In this document: piece after piece, positions 26,828-33,764 of the stretch | How positions within the stretch are numbered: position 1 is the first letter of the stretch | How the letters are laid out: each line of letters begins with the position of its first letter | Assembly: GCA_947459875.1 (NCBI GenBank) | Contig: CANHFG010000016.1 | Location: 1 to 35,299, forward strand | Source of the DNA: Ignavibacteria bacterium | Lineage (GTDB): Bacteria; Bacteroidota; Ignavibacteria; Kapaibacteriales; Kapaibacteriaceae | Reading direction: 5' to 3' | DNA length: 35,299 bases | Translations under genes and position numbers: made by a program | The notes under the pieces: generated by a model | The model's database searches: none | Told to the model about the DNA's origin: nothing | The model's input: the letters and a program-made list of their open reading frames with translations, nothing else

Positions 26828-27675
26828 AGCACGAGCTCCTGACCCAGCGCGACTCCCCTGTCGGTTCGCACGATGCGTGCCGCATCACGCAGCGCGTCGT
26901 GCTCAAACACCACGATCCATTGCTCGTCGATCATGCGCGGCAGTAGGCGCTTCTTCTCGTCGATCGTCGTTAGCGGAAAGTTGTCGTACGCCATACCATA
27001 GGGCACGCTGATGTGCGCCGAGGTCGGCATGAGGTCGGCCGGAAAGAACAACGTCGTCTGTCCGTCGCTCAGGCGCACGGTCTGCATTGACTGCGTGTGT
27101 CCATGCACACACTCAAGGTGCAGTCCCGGGAAGAGCTCGCCATCTCCGTCGATAATGTTCATGTGGCCCGATCCGACAAGGGGCTCGAACATCTCCGGGA
27201 TGAACGACGCACGATCTTTCTCGGTTGCCGCGCGGGCCCAGTCGAGCTGCCGCTTCTGCACGTGGTAGGCAGCATTCGGAAACCGTGGCTCTCCGGTTTC
27301 GAGCATGGCACCTCCTACGTGGTCAAAGTGCAGGTGCGTGAGCACCACGTCGGTAATCTCCGAGGCCTGCACTCCTGCGCGTGCAAGTGATCCGGAGATG
27401 GAATGGTCGTCGAAACTGATGTTGTAGATCTCGCGCAGTTTGGGACTCATCCATGGGCAGTTGCCTGTGTCGATCAGGATCGTCCGCCCAAGGGCGCGCA
27501 CCAGAAGAACCTTAGCGGCCATCGGTATGCGATTGCGTTCGTCGGCCAGGGCATAGGCCCGCTCCCAGAGCGTCTTGGGGACAACACCGAACATCGCGCC
27601 GCCATCGAGACCAAATCGACAGGTCTCCAGAAGCGAGACGGAAAAGGGGCCAAACTCTAACTCTTGGTGGTTCAT
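26818..27675 (-). CDS. Metallo-beta-lactamase-fold hydrolase (AHL-lactonase-like)
   Basis: The 285-residue product has the metal-binding motif THLHFDH (His114, His116, Asp118, His119) with further ligands in VHGHTQSM (His after the second box), FPADLMP (bridging Asp) and VFEHDA. The preceding TILIDTGNCPW and the overall order resemble the lactonase/quorum-quenching and related hydrolase branch of the superfamily. Substrate cannot be assigned from sequence. The ATG at 27675 is chosen because the longer frame reads into the divergent promoter region. A TAACTTTG -7 element lies about 50 bases upstream. It is followed by and overlaps the Rieske gene. Confidence 0.85.
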   Translation of the reverse strand: MNHQELEFGPFSVSLLETCRFGLDGGAMFGVVPKTLWERAYALADERNRIPMAAKVLLVRALGRTILIDTGNCPWMSPKLREIYNISFDDHSISGSLARAGVQASEITDVVLTHLHFDHVGGAMLETGEPRFPNAAYHVQKRQLDWARAATEKDRASFIPEMFEPLVGSGHMNIIDGDGELFPGLHLECVHGHTQSMQTVRLSDGQTTLFFPADLMPTSAHISVPYGMAYDNFPLTTIDEKKRLLPRMIDEQWIVVFEHDALRDAARIVRTDRGVALGQELVLCR

Positions 27676-27725
27676 GGGGATAAATCTTTCGAGAGGAGAA
27701 CGCTGTAACGCGCCCGTTTTCACGT

Positions 27726-27733
27726 CAAAGTTA
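27726..27733 (-). promoter_or_regulatory. -7 element of the hydrolase/Rieske pair
   Basis: Read on the minus strand this is TAACTTTG, an exact TAnnTTTG match, about 50 bases before the ATG at 27675. Confidence 0.5.
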
Positions 27734-27767
27734 CGGCCAAACCCACCATTGAATCGCCCCTTGACCG

Positions 27768-27775
27768 TATATTTG
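27768..27775 (+). promoter_or_regulatory. -7 element of the prolyl isomerase gene
   Basis: TATATTTG is an exact match, 78 bases before the ATG at 27854. The transcript should start near 27780, right at the base of the adjoining hairpin. Confidence 0.55.
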
Positions 27776-27781
27776 GGGCTT

Positions 27782-27816
27782 ATGCGTTCGGAACGTCCCG
27801 AAGACTCCGAACGCAT
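27782..27816 (+). repeat. 11-bp inverted repeat at the predicted mRNA 5' end
   Basis: ATGCGTTCGGA and TCCGAACGCAT are perfect complements around a 13-base loop, followed by TTTCATTGTG. The position, immediately after a -7 element, predicts a 5'-terminal stem-loop in the isomerase mRNA; a transcription attenuator is the alternative. Confidence 0.5.
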
Positions 27817-27853
27817 TTCATTGTGTCATTCTCACGACGGAGGAGTACCCACT

Positions 27854-30007
27854 ATGGGTGCCATAACACGTTTTCGGCAGATCAGCCCGTATTTCCTTGC
27901 TGTCATCGCCACCCTTTTCATCGTCTTCATGGTCGTGCAGGATTCCAGCTGTACGAGCATCAGAAACAACAGGCCTTCGGCAGAGACCATGGCAGCCGCC
28001 ACGGTCAACGGGGAGGTTATCACGGTGGCTGATTTCGAGGCACGCGTCAAGGAAACCATCGAAAACCAGCGGCAGCAGAATCCCAATCAGGAGATCGATG
28101 ACGAGGTGATCCGTCAGCAGATCTTTGATGAGATGATCAACGAGGTCCTGCGGCGACAGCAGGCCGAAAAGCTCGGCATCGTTGTCACTCCGCAGCAGAT
28201 CATTGATATGCTTGTGACCAATCCGCCTCAGCAGTTCCAGTTCGGCAAGGACAGTCTGGGCAACTTTGACCCACGCATGCAGTGGACACTGGTGACGCAG
28301 CCGGAATCTGTCAAGGAACTGCTTGAGCGCAACGGTCTAACTCTTGAGCGCTGGAAAGGCATTCTGCTGCAGACAGAAGACTACCTCCGGATGCAGCTTC
28401 TTCAGCAGGCTCTGGCATCGACTCTTGGAGCCGTTTCCAGCACACCATCGGTGGCGGCAGCAAAGCAGGACTTTGTGCGGGAGAATTCATCTGCCGACAT
28501 TGAGTTCGTCGCCCTGAGCACCAACCGTGTTGCCGATACTGAAGTCAAGGTCAGCGACGCCGACGTGGCTGACTACTACGAGAAGAACAAGCAGTTCTAC
28601 CCGCAGCGCGCGGCACGCTCGATCAAGTATCTGGTGTTCCCGCAGATCCCGTCGAAGGACGATACGCTGAATGCACAGAAGAAGTCCATGCGCTTGACAT
28701 CTACCCTTGCGCAGGCCGCTACGCCCGAAGCACGCGATTCGGTCTTCAGCCAGGGTATGAGCGATATGCGCGGCACACAATCGGAGTACACAACGGTAAA
28801 CGAGCTCGACCCGAACGTTGCGACAGCTCTCAGCACGCTTGCTTCCCGTGAGGTCTTCGGACCTCTGAACATTCCGGGCGGCATCGCGTTTTACCGACTT
28901 GACGATCGACGCGAAGGTGTCAACCCCGTGGCTCGCGCCTCGCACATTCTGATCTCTTTCGATGGCATGTCCAAGGACTCTGCCAAGGCGCAGGCTACGT
29001 CGATCATGGCTCGCGTGAAAAAGGGCGAAGACTTCGCAGAACTTGCCCGCACCTTCTCAAAGGACCCCGGATCGGCCCAGCAGGGCGGAGATCTGAACTA
29101 CTTCGGTAAGGGGCGCATGGTTGCCGCCTTCGACAGCGCCGTTTTCAACTCATCGGTCGGTGCGATCGTTGGCCCGGTGGAAACGCAATTCGGCTATCAC
29201 ATCATTAAGGTCACCGAGAAGACCTCGGTCGAGTACAAGTATTCGACGATCACGCTCAAGACCTCCATCTCCTCGGCCACCAAGCGCGCAGTTGCCGCCG
29301 CTGCCCAGGAGGCCCTGACGGCCATCACCAACGGTGAGACCATCGAATCGGTGGGTGCGAAGTACAAGAACAAGTTCTTTGCCGTTGTGCAGCAGTCGCC
29401 GATGTTCCGCCGCGAGACGCCAATTCTTCAGTCATACGAGATCACGGCATGGGCGTTCGAGAACGAGGCCGGCGCGGCGATCCGTCGCGACGTCAAGTAC
29501 TACGGAACGGTCATCGCCCAGGTGGCGGACGTTCGTGAACCCGGCGTGATGCCGCTTCAGGATGTGCGCGAGCGTATCGTGCGCGTGCTCACTGAGCGCG
29601 CCAAGCTGGCAAAGCTCGAAGCACAGGCCAAGCAGGTTGCTGCATCGGCTGCAACGTCCGGTTTGTCGGCTGCGCGCGGTGGTGATTCATCGATCCCCTA
29701 CCAGACGCAGGTCGGTCTTCGCAATAATGGCATGATCACCGGCTTTGGTGGCGAGTACATGGTCACGGCCAAGGCCTTCAGCCTTCCGGTCGGTCAGGTC
29801 AGCGGTCCGATCAAGGGCGAGCGCGGATGGTTTGTCATCAAGGTTCTTAATCGTACGGACGCTGATCTGACAGTATTCAACAAGGATATTCCAACGCAGC
29901 TTCAGGGTGCATCGGCACGGCTTCGTGGTTCGGCCTTCGGAACCTGGTTCCAGAAGGTGCGTGAGAATGCTGAGATCGTCGACAAGCGTTTCAGCGCACG
30001 CAGCTGA
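27854..30007 (+). CDS. Membrane-anchored peptidylprolyl isomerase (PpiD/SurA-like)
   Basis: The 717-residue product has one N-terminal membrane helix (about 14-32, PYFLAVIATLFIVFMVV), then a SurA/PpiD-type N-terminal chaperone region (VNGEVITVADFEARVKETIE, and DEMINEVLRRQQAEKLGIVV). A parvulin domain follows at about 358-455 (ARASHILISFDG, DFAELARTFSKDPGSAQQGG, DLNYFGKGRMV and FGYHIIKVTEKT). A second, degenerate rotamase-like unit may lie near 620-685 (FSLPVGQVSGPIKGERGWF). It would help fold outer-membrane and secreted proteins in the periplasm. The ATG at 27854 has GGAGGAG about 8 bases upstream, which fixes the start well downstream of the longest open frame. A terminator follows. Confidence 0.88.
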   Translation: MGAITRFRQISPYFLAVIATLFIVFMVVQDSSCTSIRNNRPSAETMAAATVNGEVITVADFEARVKETIENQRQQNPNQEIDDEVIRQQIFDEMINEVLRRQQAEKLGIVVTPQQIIDMLVTNPPQQFQFGKDSLGNFDPRMQWTLVTQPESVKELLERNGLTLERWKGILLQTEDYLRMQLLQQALASTLGAVSSTPSVAAAKQDFVRENSSADIEFVALSTNRVADTEVKVSDADVADYYEKNKQFYPQRAARSIKYLVFPQIPSKDDTLNAQKKSMRLTSTLAQAATPEARDSVFSQGMSDMRGTQSEYTTVNELDPNVATALSTLASREVFGPLNIPGGIAFYRLDDRREGVNPVARASHILISFDGMSKDSAKAQATSIMARVKKGEDFAELARTFSKDPGSAQQGGDLNYFGKGRMVAAFDSAVFNSSVGAIVGPVETQFGYHIIKVTEKTSVEYKYSTITLKTSISSATKRAVAAAAQEALTAITNGETIESVGAKYKNKFFAVVQQSPMFRRETPILQSYEITAWAFENEAGAAIRRDVKYYGTVIAQVADVREPGVMPLQDVRERIVRVLTERAKLAKLEAQAKQVAASAATSGLSAARGGDSSIPYQTQVGLRNNGMITGFGGEYMVTAKAFSLPVGQVSGPIKGERGWFVIKVLNRTDADLTVFNKDIPTQLQGASARLRGSAFGTWFQKVRENAEIVDKRFSARS

Positions 30008-30033
30008 CGCCCCCTGATCAACGATGAACATCC

Positions 30034-30072
30034 ACGACCCCATGTCAGCCTGATATGGGGTCGTTTCGTTTT
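30034..30072 (+). terminator. Rho-independent terminator after the prolyl isomerase gene
   Basis: ACGACCCCAT and ATGGGGTCGT form a perfect 10-bp stem around an 11-base loop, followed by TTCGTTTT. The hpnC ATG is only 5 bases further on. Confidence 0.8.
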
Positions 30073-30077
30073 ACGAC

Positions 30078-30902
30078 ATGACCACTGAAGCCGCATACCA
30101 GATCTGCCTGCGGATCGCCCGCAAACACTACGAGAACTTCCCTGTTGCCTCGTGGCTGGTTCCATCCAATCTGCGCCAGCCGATAGCGGCTATCTATGCC
30201 TTTGCCCGTCGTGCCGACGACGTGGCCGACGAAGGTGATGCCGACGCTACAAGCCGACAGCAGATACTGTCGACATTCCGTCAGAGGCTGCGCAAGCCCC
30301 TTGCCGATGACGCGGTGGATGTGGCACTGGCTGATACGATCGCCAGATTCGATCTTCCTTTGAGCGTTTTCGACCGGCTTCTTGATGCCTTCGTCGACGA
30401 TACGGGACATCGGGCATTTACGACATGGCAACAGGTTATGGCCTACTGTTCCAACTCGGCCGATCCTGTTGGAGAACTTCTTCTTCGTCTCGATCACGCA
30501 CCGAATACACCGTCAGAGTCGGCGATATCCGCCAGTAATGCCGTCTGCACGGCCTTGCAGGTCACCAATTTTCTACAGGACGCGGCAGCCGATCGGGCAA
30601 GGGGCAGGCAGTATCTCCCGCTCGATGACGCCGAGATCATCCGCCGAACCTATGCGCTGTATGAACACGGCTGTGCCACACTTGGCAGCATACGCTCGCG
30701 CAGGCTGCGCTGGGAGGTTGCCATGACCATTGCCGGCGGAGTGACGATGCTGGACCTGTGTGCCAGGCGTGCCGATCCGGCTGAACGCCCCGCGCTCGGG
30801 TTGCGGCATGCTTGGCATGTGCTGCGCCGACTTACCCACGTGATGCGCCACAAGCCCCTTGTCATGCAAAGCATCTCACGTCGTCACGGATCGAACTCGT
30901 AA
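30078..30902 (+). CDS. hpnC: Squalene/phytoene synthase family protein, HpnC type
   Basis: The 274-residue product has both Asp-rich prenyl-diphosphate/Mg2+ sites: FARRADDVADE at about 42-52, and VTNFLQDAAADRARGRQYLP near 160-180. Paired with a second such gene in the order C then D, it fits HpnC, which converts presqualene diphosphate to hydroxysqualene in the three-enzyme HpnCDE route. HpnE is not in the window. A single-copy carotenoid role (phytoene synthase) is the alternative, but the tandem pair favours squalene. The ATG lies 5 bases after a terminator U-tract and has no clear ribosome site. hpnD starts 9 bases after the stop. Confidence 0.83.
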   Translation: MTTEAAYQICLRIARKHYENFPVASWLVPSNLRQPIAAIYAFARRADDVADEGDADATSRQQILSTFRQRLRKPLADDAVDVALADTIARFDLPLSVFDRLLDAFVDDTGHRAFTTWQQVMAYCSNSADPVGELLLRLDHAPNTPSESAISASNAVCTALQVTNFLQDAAADRARGRQYLPLDDAEIIRRTYALYEHGCATLGSIRSRRLRWEVAMTIAGGVTMLDLCARRADPAERPALGLRHAWHVLRRLTHVMRHKPLVMQSISRRHGSNS

Positions 30903-30907
30903 CTTCG
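30900..30907 (+). promoter_or_regulatory. -7 element overlapping the hpnC stop, before hpnD
   Basis: TAACTTCG begins with the TAA stop of hpnC and ends 4 bases before the hpnD ATG. It fits the TAnnTTCG variant and could give hpnD a separate leaderless transcript. Confidence 0.4.
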
Positions 30908-30911
30908 TCCC

Positions 30912-31802
30912 ATGTCGAAGCACGTCTTCTCCGACACCGAAGACGCGCTGGCGTTTTCTACAAACGGCAGCACGTCGTTCCATTACTCCTTTGGCTTTCT
31001 TCCAAAGGAGGAGCGCGCGGCTATAAAGACCATCTATGCTTTTGCTCGGCGTATCGACGACATTGTTGATGAGAACCCATCACAGGAAGAAGCCGTCATC
31101 GATGAAAAACGTCAGCGTCTCTCATGGTGGAGATCTCAGATCGAAGGTATCTATGCCGCATCAAAAGACGTGTCATCATCGGTCGACCCCTTGCGTAGTG
31201 TCATCAACCGCTATAAGATTCCCAAGCAGTATCTGCAGACCATCATCGATGGATGTGAGAGGGATCTTGTTCAGCGGCGCTACGAGACCTTTGCCGATTT
31301 AAAGCGCTACTGTTACTCGGTTGCTTCGGTCGTGGGCCTCATCTCCATCGAGATCTTTGGCTATCGTCACGAGTCAACGCGTCAGTACGCCATCAACCTT
31401 GGTTATGCACTGCAGCTGACCAATATCCTGCGCGACGTCAAGTCCGACTTTGACCGCGGGTTTGTGTACATCCCAAAAGAAGATCTCGTGCGATTCCGCT
31501 ACACGGAGGATGATCTTCGCAACCAGGTCTACGATGAGAGGTTCATCAACCTCATGGAGTTCCAGGCCAAACGTGCCCGCGAGTACTATCACCAGGCACG
31601 GGCGCTGCTGCGTCCGGACGAACGCATGACCATGGTAGCGGCTCAGATCATGGATGCGATCTACTACCGGCTTCTGGAGAAGATCGAACTCAACGACTAT
31701 CGCATCTTCAACCGGCGCATCAGCGTCAGTACGGTGCATAAGGTCATCACCGCCCTGCGCATCTGGCTTGGTGCAAAGTTGTTCGTCAAGCGACTTCGAT
31801 AA
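30912..31802 (+). CDS. hpnD: Presqualene diphosphate synthase, HpnD type
   Basis: The 296-residue product has the two Asp-rich motifs FARRIDDIVDE at about 44-54 and LQLTNILRDVKSDFDRGFVY near 160-180, followed by IPKEDL, which is typical of HpnD and bacterial phytoene/squalene synthases. HpnD joins two farnesyl diphosphates head-to-head to presqualene diphosphate, the substrate of HpnC. Length is typical. The gene lies 9 bases after hpnC and ends 23 bases before nuoE. It leads to squalene and hence possibly hopanoids or sterol-like lipids; no cyclase is in the window. Confidence 0.87.
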   Translation: MSKHVFSDTEDALAFSTNGSTSFHYSFGFLPKEERAAIKTIYAFARRIDDIVDENPSQEEAVIDEKRQRLSWWRSQIEGIYAASKDVSSSVDPLRSVINRYKIPKQYLQTIIDGCERDLVQRRYETFADLKRYCYSVASVVGLISIEIFGYRHESTRQYAINLGYALQLTNILRDVKSDFDRGFVYIPKEDLVRFRYTEDDLRNQVYDERFINLMEFQAKRAREYYHQARALLRPDERMTMVAAQIMDAIYYRLLEKIELNDYRIFNRRISVSTVHKVITALRIWLGAKLFVKRLR

Positions 31803-31812
31803 ACAAAATCTG

Positions 31813-31820
31813 TATTTTCG
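31813..31820 (+). promoter_or_regulatory. -7 element directly before nuoE
   Basis: TATTTTCG lies 5 bases before the ATG at 31826, exactly as for lat, and no Shine-Dalgarno sequence is present. Confidence 0.5.
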
Positions 31821-31825
31821 TGCCC

Positions 31826-32299
31826 ATGACTACGACATTCACTTCCGAAGAGCTTTCCAGCATCTCATCGCTGAAGGCAAAGTATCCTGAACCCAAGGCC
31901 GCCATCATGCCCGTCCTATGGATGGCGCAGAAGAAATGGGGCTGGCTCTCAGAAGACGTCATGAAAGAGGTCGCCCGCGTGATGGAGCTTCCCTACGCCC
32001 ATGTACTTGGTGTAGCGTCGTTCTACACCATGTACTTCAAGAAGCCCATGGGTAAGCATCACATCCAGGTCTGCACGAACGTCTCGTGCATGCTCCGTGG
32101 TGGCGAGCAGCTGTACCGTCATGCCAAACAGCGGCTTGGCATCGGACATAATCAAGCAACCGACGACGGTGTGTTTTCTCTCGAAGAGGTCGAGTGCATG
32201 GGCGCTTGCGGTGGTGCTCCGATGATCGCCATCAATGAGACGTTTTACGAGAACACCTCAACGGCGCAGCTTGACTCGCTGATCGATTCCTGCCGCTGA
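31826..32299 (+). CDS. nuoE: NADH-quinone oxidoreductase subunit E (2Fe-2S, thioredoxin-like)
   Basis: The 157-residue product matches the 24-kDa subunit of complex I and related NADH-dependent hydrogenases. The N-terminal helical part reads AAIMPVLWMAQKKWGWLSED and ASFYTMYFKKPMGKHHIQVC. The 2Fe-2S ligands are in CTNVSCMLRGG and in VECMGACGGAPMIAIN, giving the C-x4-C ... C-x3-C pattern. The ATG at 31826 is chosen over the GTG at 31820, which lies inside the promoter element. The usual partner nuoF does not follow: the next gene is convergent, and a terminator lies 44 bases after the stop, so nuoE is a single-gene unit or belongs to a scattered complex I set. Confidence 0.92.
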   Translation: MTTTFTSEELSSISSLKAKYPEPKAAIMPVLWMAQKKWGWLSEDVMKEVARVMELPYAHVLGVASFYTMYFKKPMGKHHIQVCTNVSCMLRGGEQLYRHAKQRLGIGHNQATDDGVFSLEEVECMGACGGAPMIAINETFYENTSTAQLDSLIDSCR

Positions 32300-32309
32300 G
32301 TTCTCTGCC

Positions 32310-32897
32310 TCAGCCGAGGACTTTCCGAAATGTCAGATTCACACGCGGCCCAACGGGCCGCGTTTCTTTTTTTATACCATGCAGCCAGTGATGCTGCGTT
32401 GCGCCGCGCATGACAAGAATGCTCGAATCCGTCAGCGCCAGTTCCACTGCCGGCACATCGCGCCGAGTGCGATGCTTCATCACAAAGCGACGCGTTGCGC
32501 CAAAGCTCATCGATACGATTACCGGGTTGATCCCGAGCTCCGGTTCGTCATCAGCGTGCATTCCCATGCTGTCTGATCCGTCGCGGTAGTAGTTCGCTAG
32601 CACGCTGTTAAACGATGCCCCCGCAAGGCGGCAGGCATCCTGCCGCAGACGCTCCAGCAGCGGCGTCCAGGTGAGCCCCGTAAATGTTCTGCGGGAATAC
32701 GTGTAGCGCACTCCTTCGTCGGCATAAAACGCGATCAGTCTTGGCTGCAGCATGGTCCGACCGAACATCGTGATCGTTTCCGAGCGCCACTGAAGTGTGG
32801 ATTGCAGTTCCTGAAGATGGCTCTCCGACCACAGGGCATGCTCGTGAGAGGCAAAAAAATCGATTTCGAGGTCGGGTATTGTAGAATGCTTCGACAT
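32310..32897 (-). CDS. AlkB-like 2-oxoglutarate/Fe(II) dioxygenase
   Basis: The 195-residue product has the iron facial triad His114 and Asp116 (GMHADDEPELG) and His173 (HHWLHGI), plus the 2-oxoglutarate arginines in GPRVNLTFR (Arg185, Arg191), all in AlkB order. NPVIVSMSFGATRRFVMKHR is the characteristic strand pair. AlkB enzymes remove methyl groups from alkylated DNA or RNA bases oxidatively. The ATG at 32897 is preferred over one 18 bases upstream. It diverges from the self-cleaving regulator gene with 39 bases between, and its start codon overlaps a copy of the ACATTTTGTA operator core, so it is probably damage-regulated. Its last codons contain the nuoE terminator. Confidence 0.92.
   Translation of the reverse strand: MSKHSTIPDLEIDFFASHEHALWSESHLQELQSTLQWRSETITMFGRTMLQPRLIAFYADEGVRYTYSRRTFTGLTWTPLLERLRQDACRLAGASFNSVLANYYRDGSDSMGMHADDEPELGINPVIVSMSFGATRRFVMKHRTRRDVPAVELALTDSSILVMRGATQHHWLHGIKKETRPVGPRVNLTFRKVLG
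32343..32373 (+). terminator. nuoE terminator embedded in the alkB-like coding sequence
   Basis: ACGCGGCCC and GGGCCGCGT form a perfect 9-bp GC-rich stem around a 3-base loop, followed by TTCTTTTTTT on the plus strand. It lies 44 bases after the nuoE stop but inside the 3' end of the convergent dioxygenase gene, where it encodes part of its C-terminal arginine strand. Confidence 0.9.
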
Positions 32898-32903
32898 TTT
32901 GTA
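32894..32903. promoter_or_regulatory. Candidate operator half-copy between the dioxygenase and regulator genes
   Basis: ACATTTTGTA is identical to the central ten bases of the 33740-33760 palindrome. It overlaps the dioxygenase start codon and lies 34 bases before the regulator ATG, as expected for an autoregulatory site. The outer arms of the palindrome are not conserved. Confidence 0.45.
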
Positions 32904-32936
32904 AGTTATCCCCAATCACGCCTTGGGAATACCGCC

Positions 32937-33704
32937 ATGAACACACGCGCACAGCTCGGCATCCGCCACCGTCAGGTTCGAGAATCGATCCTGAAGCTCA
33001 ATGTTCAAGAATACGCCAAAATCATCGACGTCCGCGTGCCGACGGTCTACTCCTGGGAATCGGGCCGCACGGCCGTGCCGCAGCACGTTCTGGCCATGCT
33101 CGAGTCGCGCTACGGGATCTCATCGGGCTGGCTGCTAACCGGTTCCGGATCGCCCCTTATCCAGACGCGGCAGGAAATGTCGGAAGGGGGCGAACCAAAG
33201 CGTTCGATCATGCAACAGCTGGAGGATCACGTGTCACACATCCGCGAACTCATCGAAGAACTCAAGCGTCACTCACCCCAGGTTGTGGCCCCTGTACGTC
33301 GGAAGAAGTCCGACCGCGGCCCGCGCATTCCCATGCTTGCCCTGGGCGTCAGCGCAGGCCTTCCGACGGCTTCGGACGACACCATCGAACGTGAGATCGA
33401 TCTGGCCGACATGCTGCTGGAACACCCCGAGAGCACCTATTTCATCCGGGTTGTCGGTGACTCCATGACCGATGCCGGCATCAGTGACGGAGATACGCTG
33501 ATCGTCGACTGCGCCCTGCAGCCGCGCTCGGGACAGATCGTCATTGCCAAGGTGTACGGCGAACTCACCGTCAAGCGCTACATCATGTCCGACGGTCAGC
33601 CCCTTCTGCGGGCCGAAAATCGTCGCTACAAGGACATCGCCATCACGGCTGACATGGACTTCAGCATCGTCGGCGTGGTGCGTAACTGTATCAAACAGCT
33701 CTAA
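32937..33704 (+). CDS. XRE-HTH / UmuD-LexA-like S24 self-cleaving regulator
   Basis: The 255-residue product joins an N-terminal XRE helix-turn-helix (about 10-70, KLNVQEYAKIIDVRVPTVYS then WESGRTAVPQ), a short coiled segment (89-111), and an S24 peptidase domain. Cleavage site Ala140-Gly141 in GVSAGLPTA, nucleophile Ser176 in VVGDSMTDAG and Lys213 in GELTVKRYI are all present; the Ser-Lys spacing of 37 equals that of LexA and UmuD. The peptidase half, VSAGLPTASDDTIEREIDLA onward, looks more like UmuD than LexA. RecA filaments would trigger self-cleavage after DNA damage and relieve repression. The ATG at 32937 has GGGAA upstream. It sits directly before the mutasome-like operon, whose promoter carries a perfect palindrome. 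Confidence 0.88.
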   Translation: MNTRAQLGIRHRQVRESILKLNVQEYAKIIDVRVPTVYSWESGRTAVPQHVLAMLESRYGISSGWLLTGSGSPLIQTRQEMSEGGEPKRSIMQQLEDHVSHIRELIEELKRHSPQVVAPVRRKKSDRGPRIPMLALGVSAGLPTASDDTIEREIDLADMLLEHPESTYFIRVVGDSMTDAGISDGDTLIVDCALQPRSGQIVIAKVYGELTVKRYIMSDGQPLLRAENRRYKDIAITADMDFSIVGVVRNCIKQL

Positions 33705-33739
33705 GCCCCCTCTCTATTTATCCCGACATATTGCATAGG

Positions 33740-33760
33740 GATTATACATTTTGTATAATC
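33740..33760 (+). promoter_or_regulatory. 21-bp palindromic operator before the ImuB-like operon
   Basis: The arms GATTATACA and TGTATAATC are exact complements around the 3-base spacer TTT. The element ends 4 bases before the ATG at 33765 and covers the likely -7 region (TATAATCG at 33754-33761). It is probably the binding site of the S24 regulator encoded just upstream. Confidence 0.7.
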
Positions 33761-33764
33761 GCTT

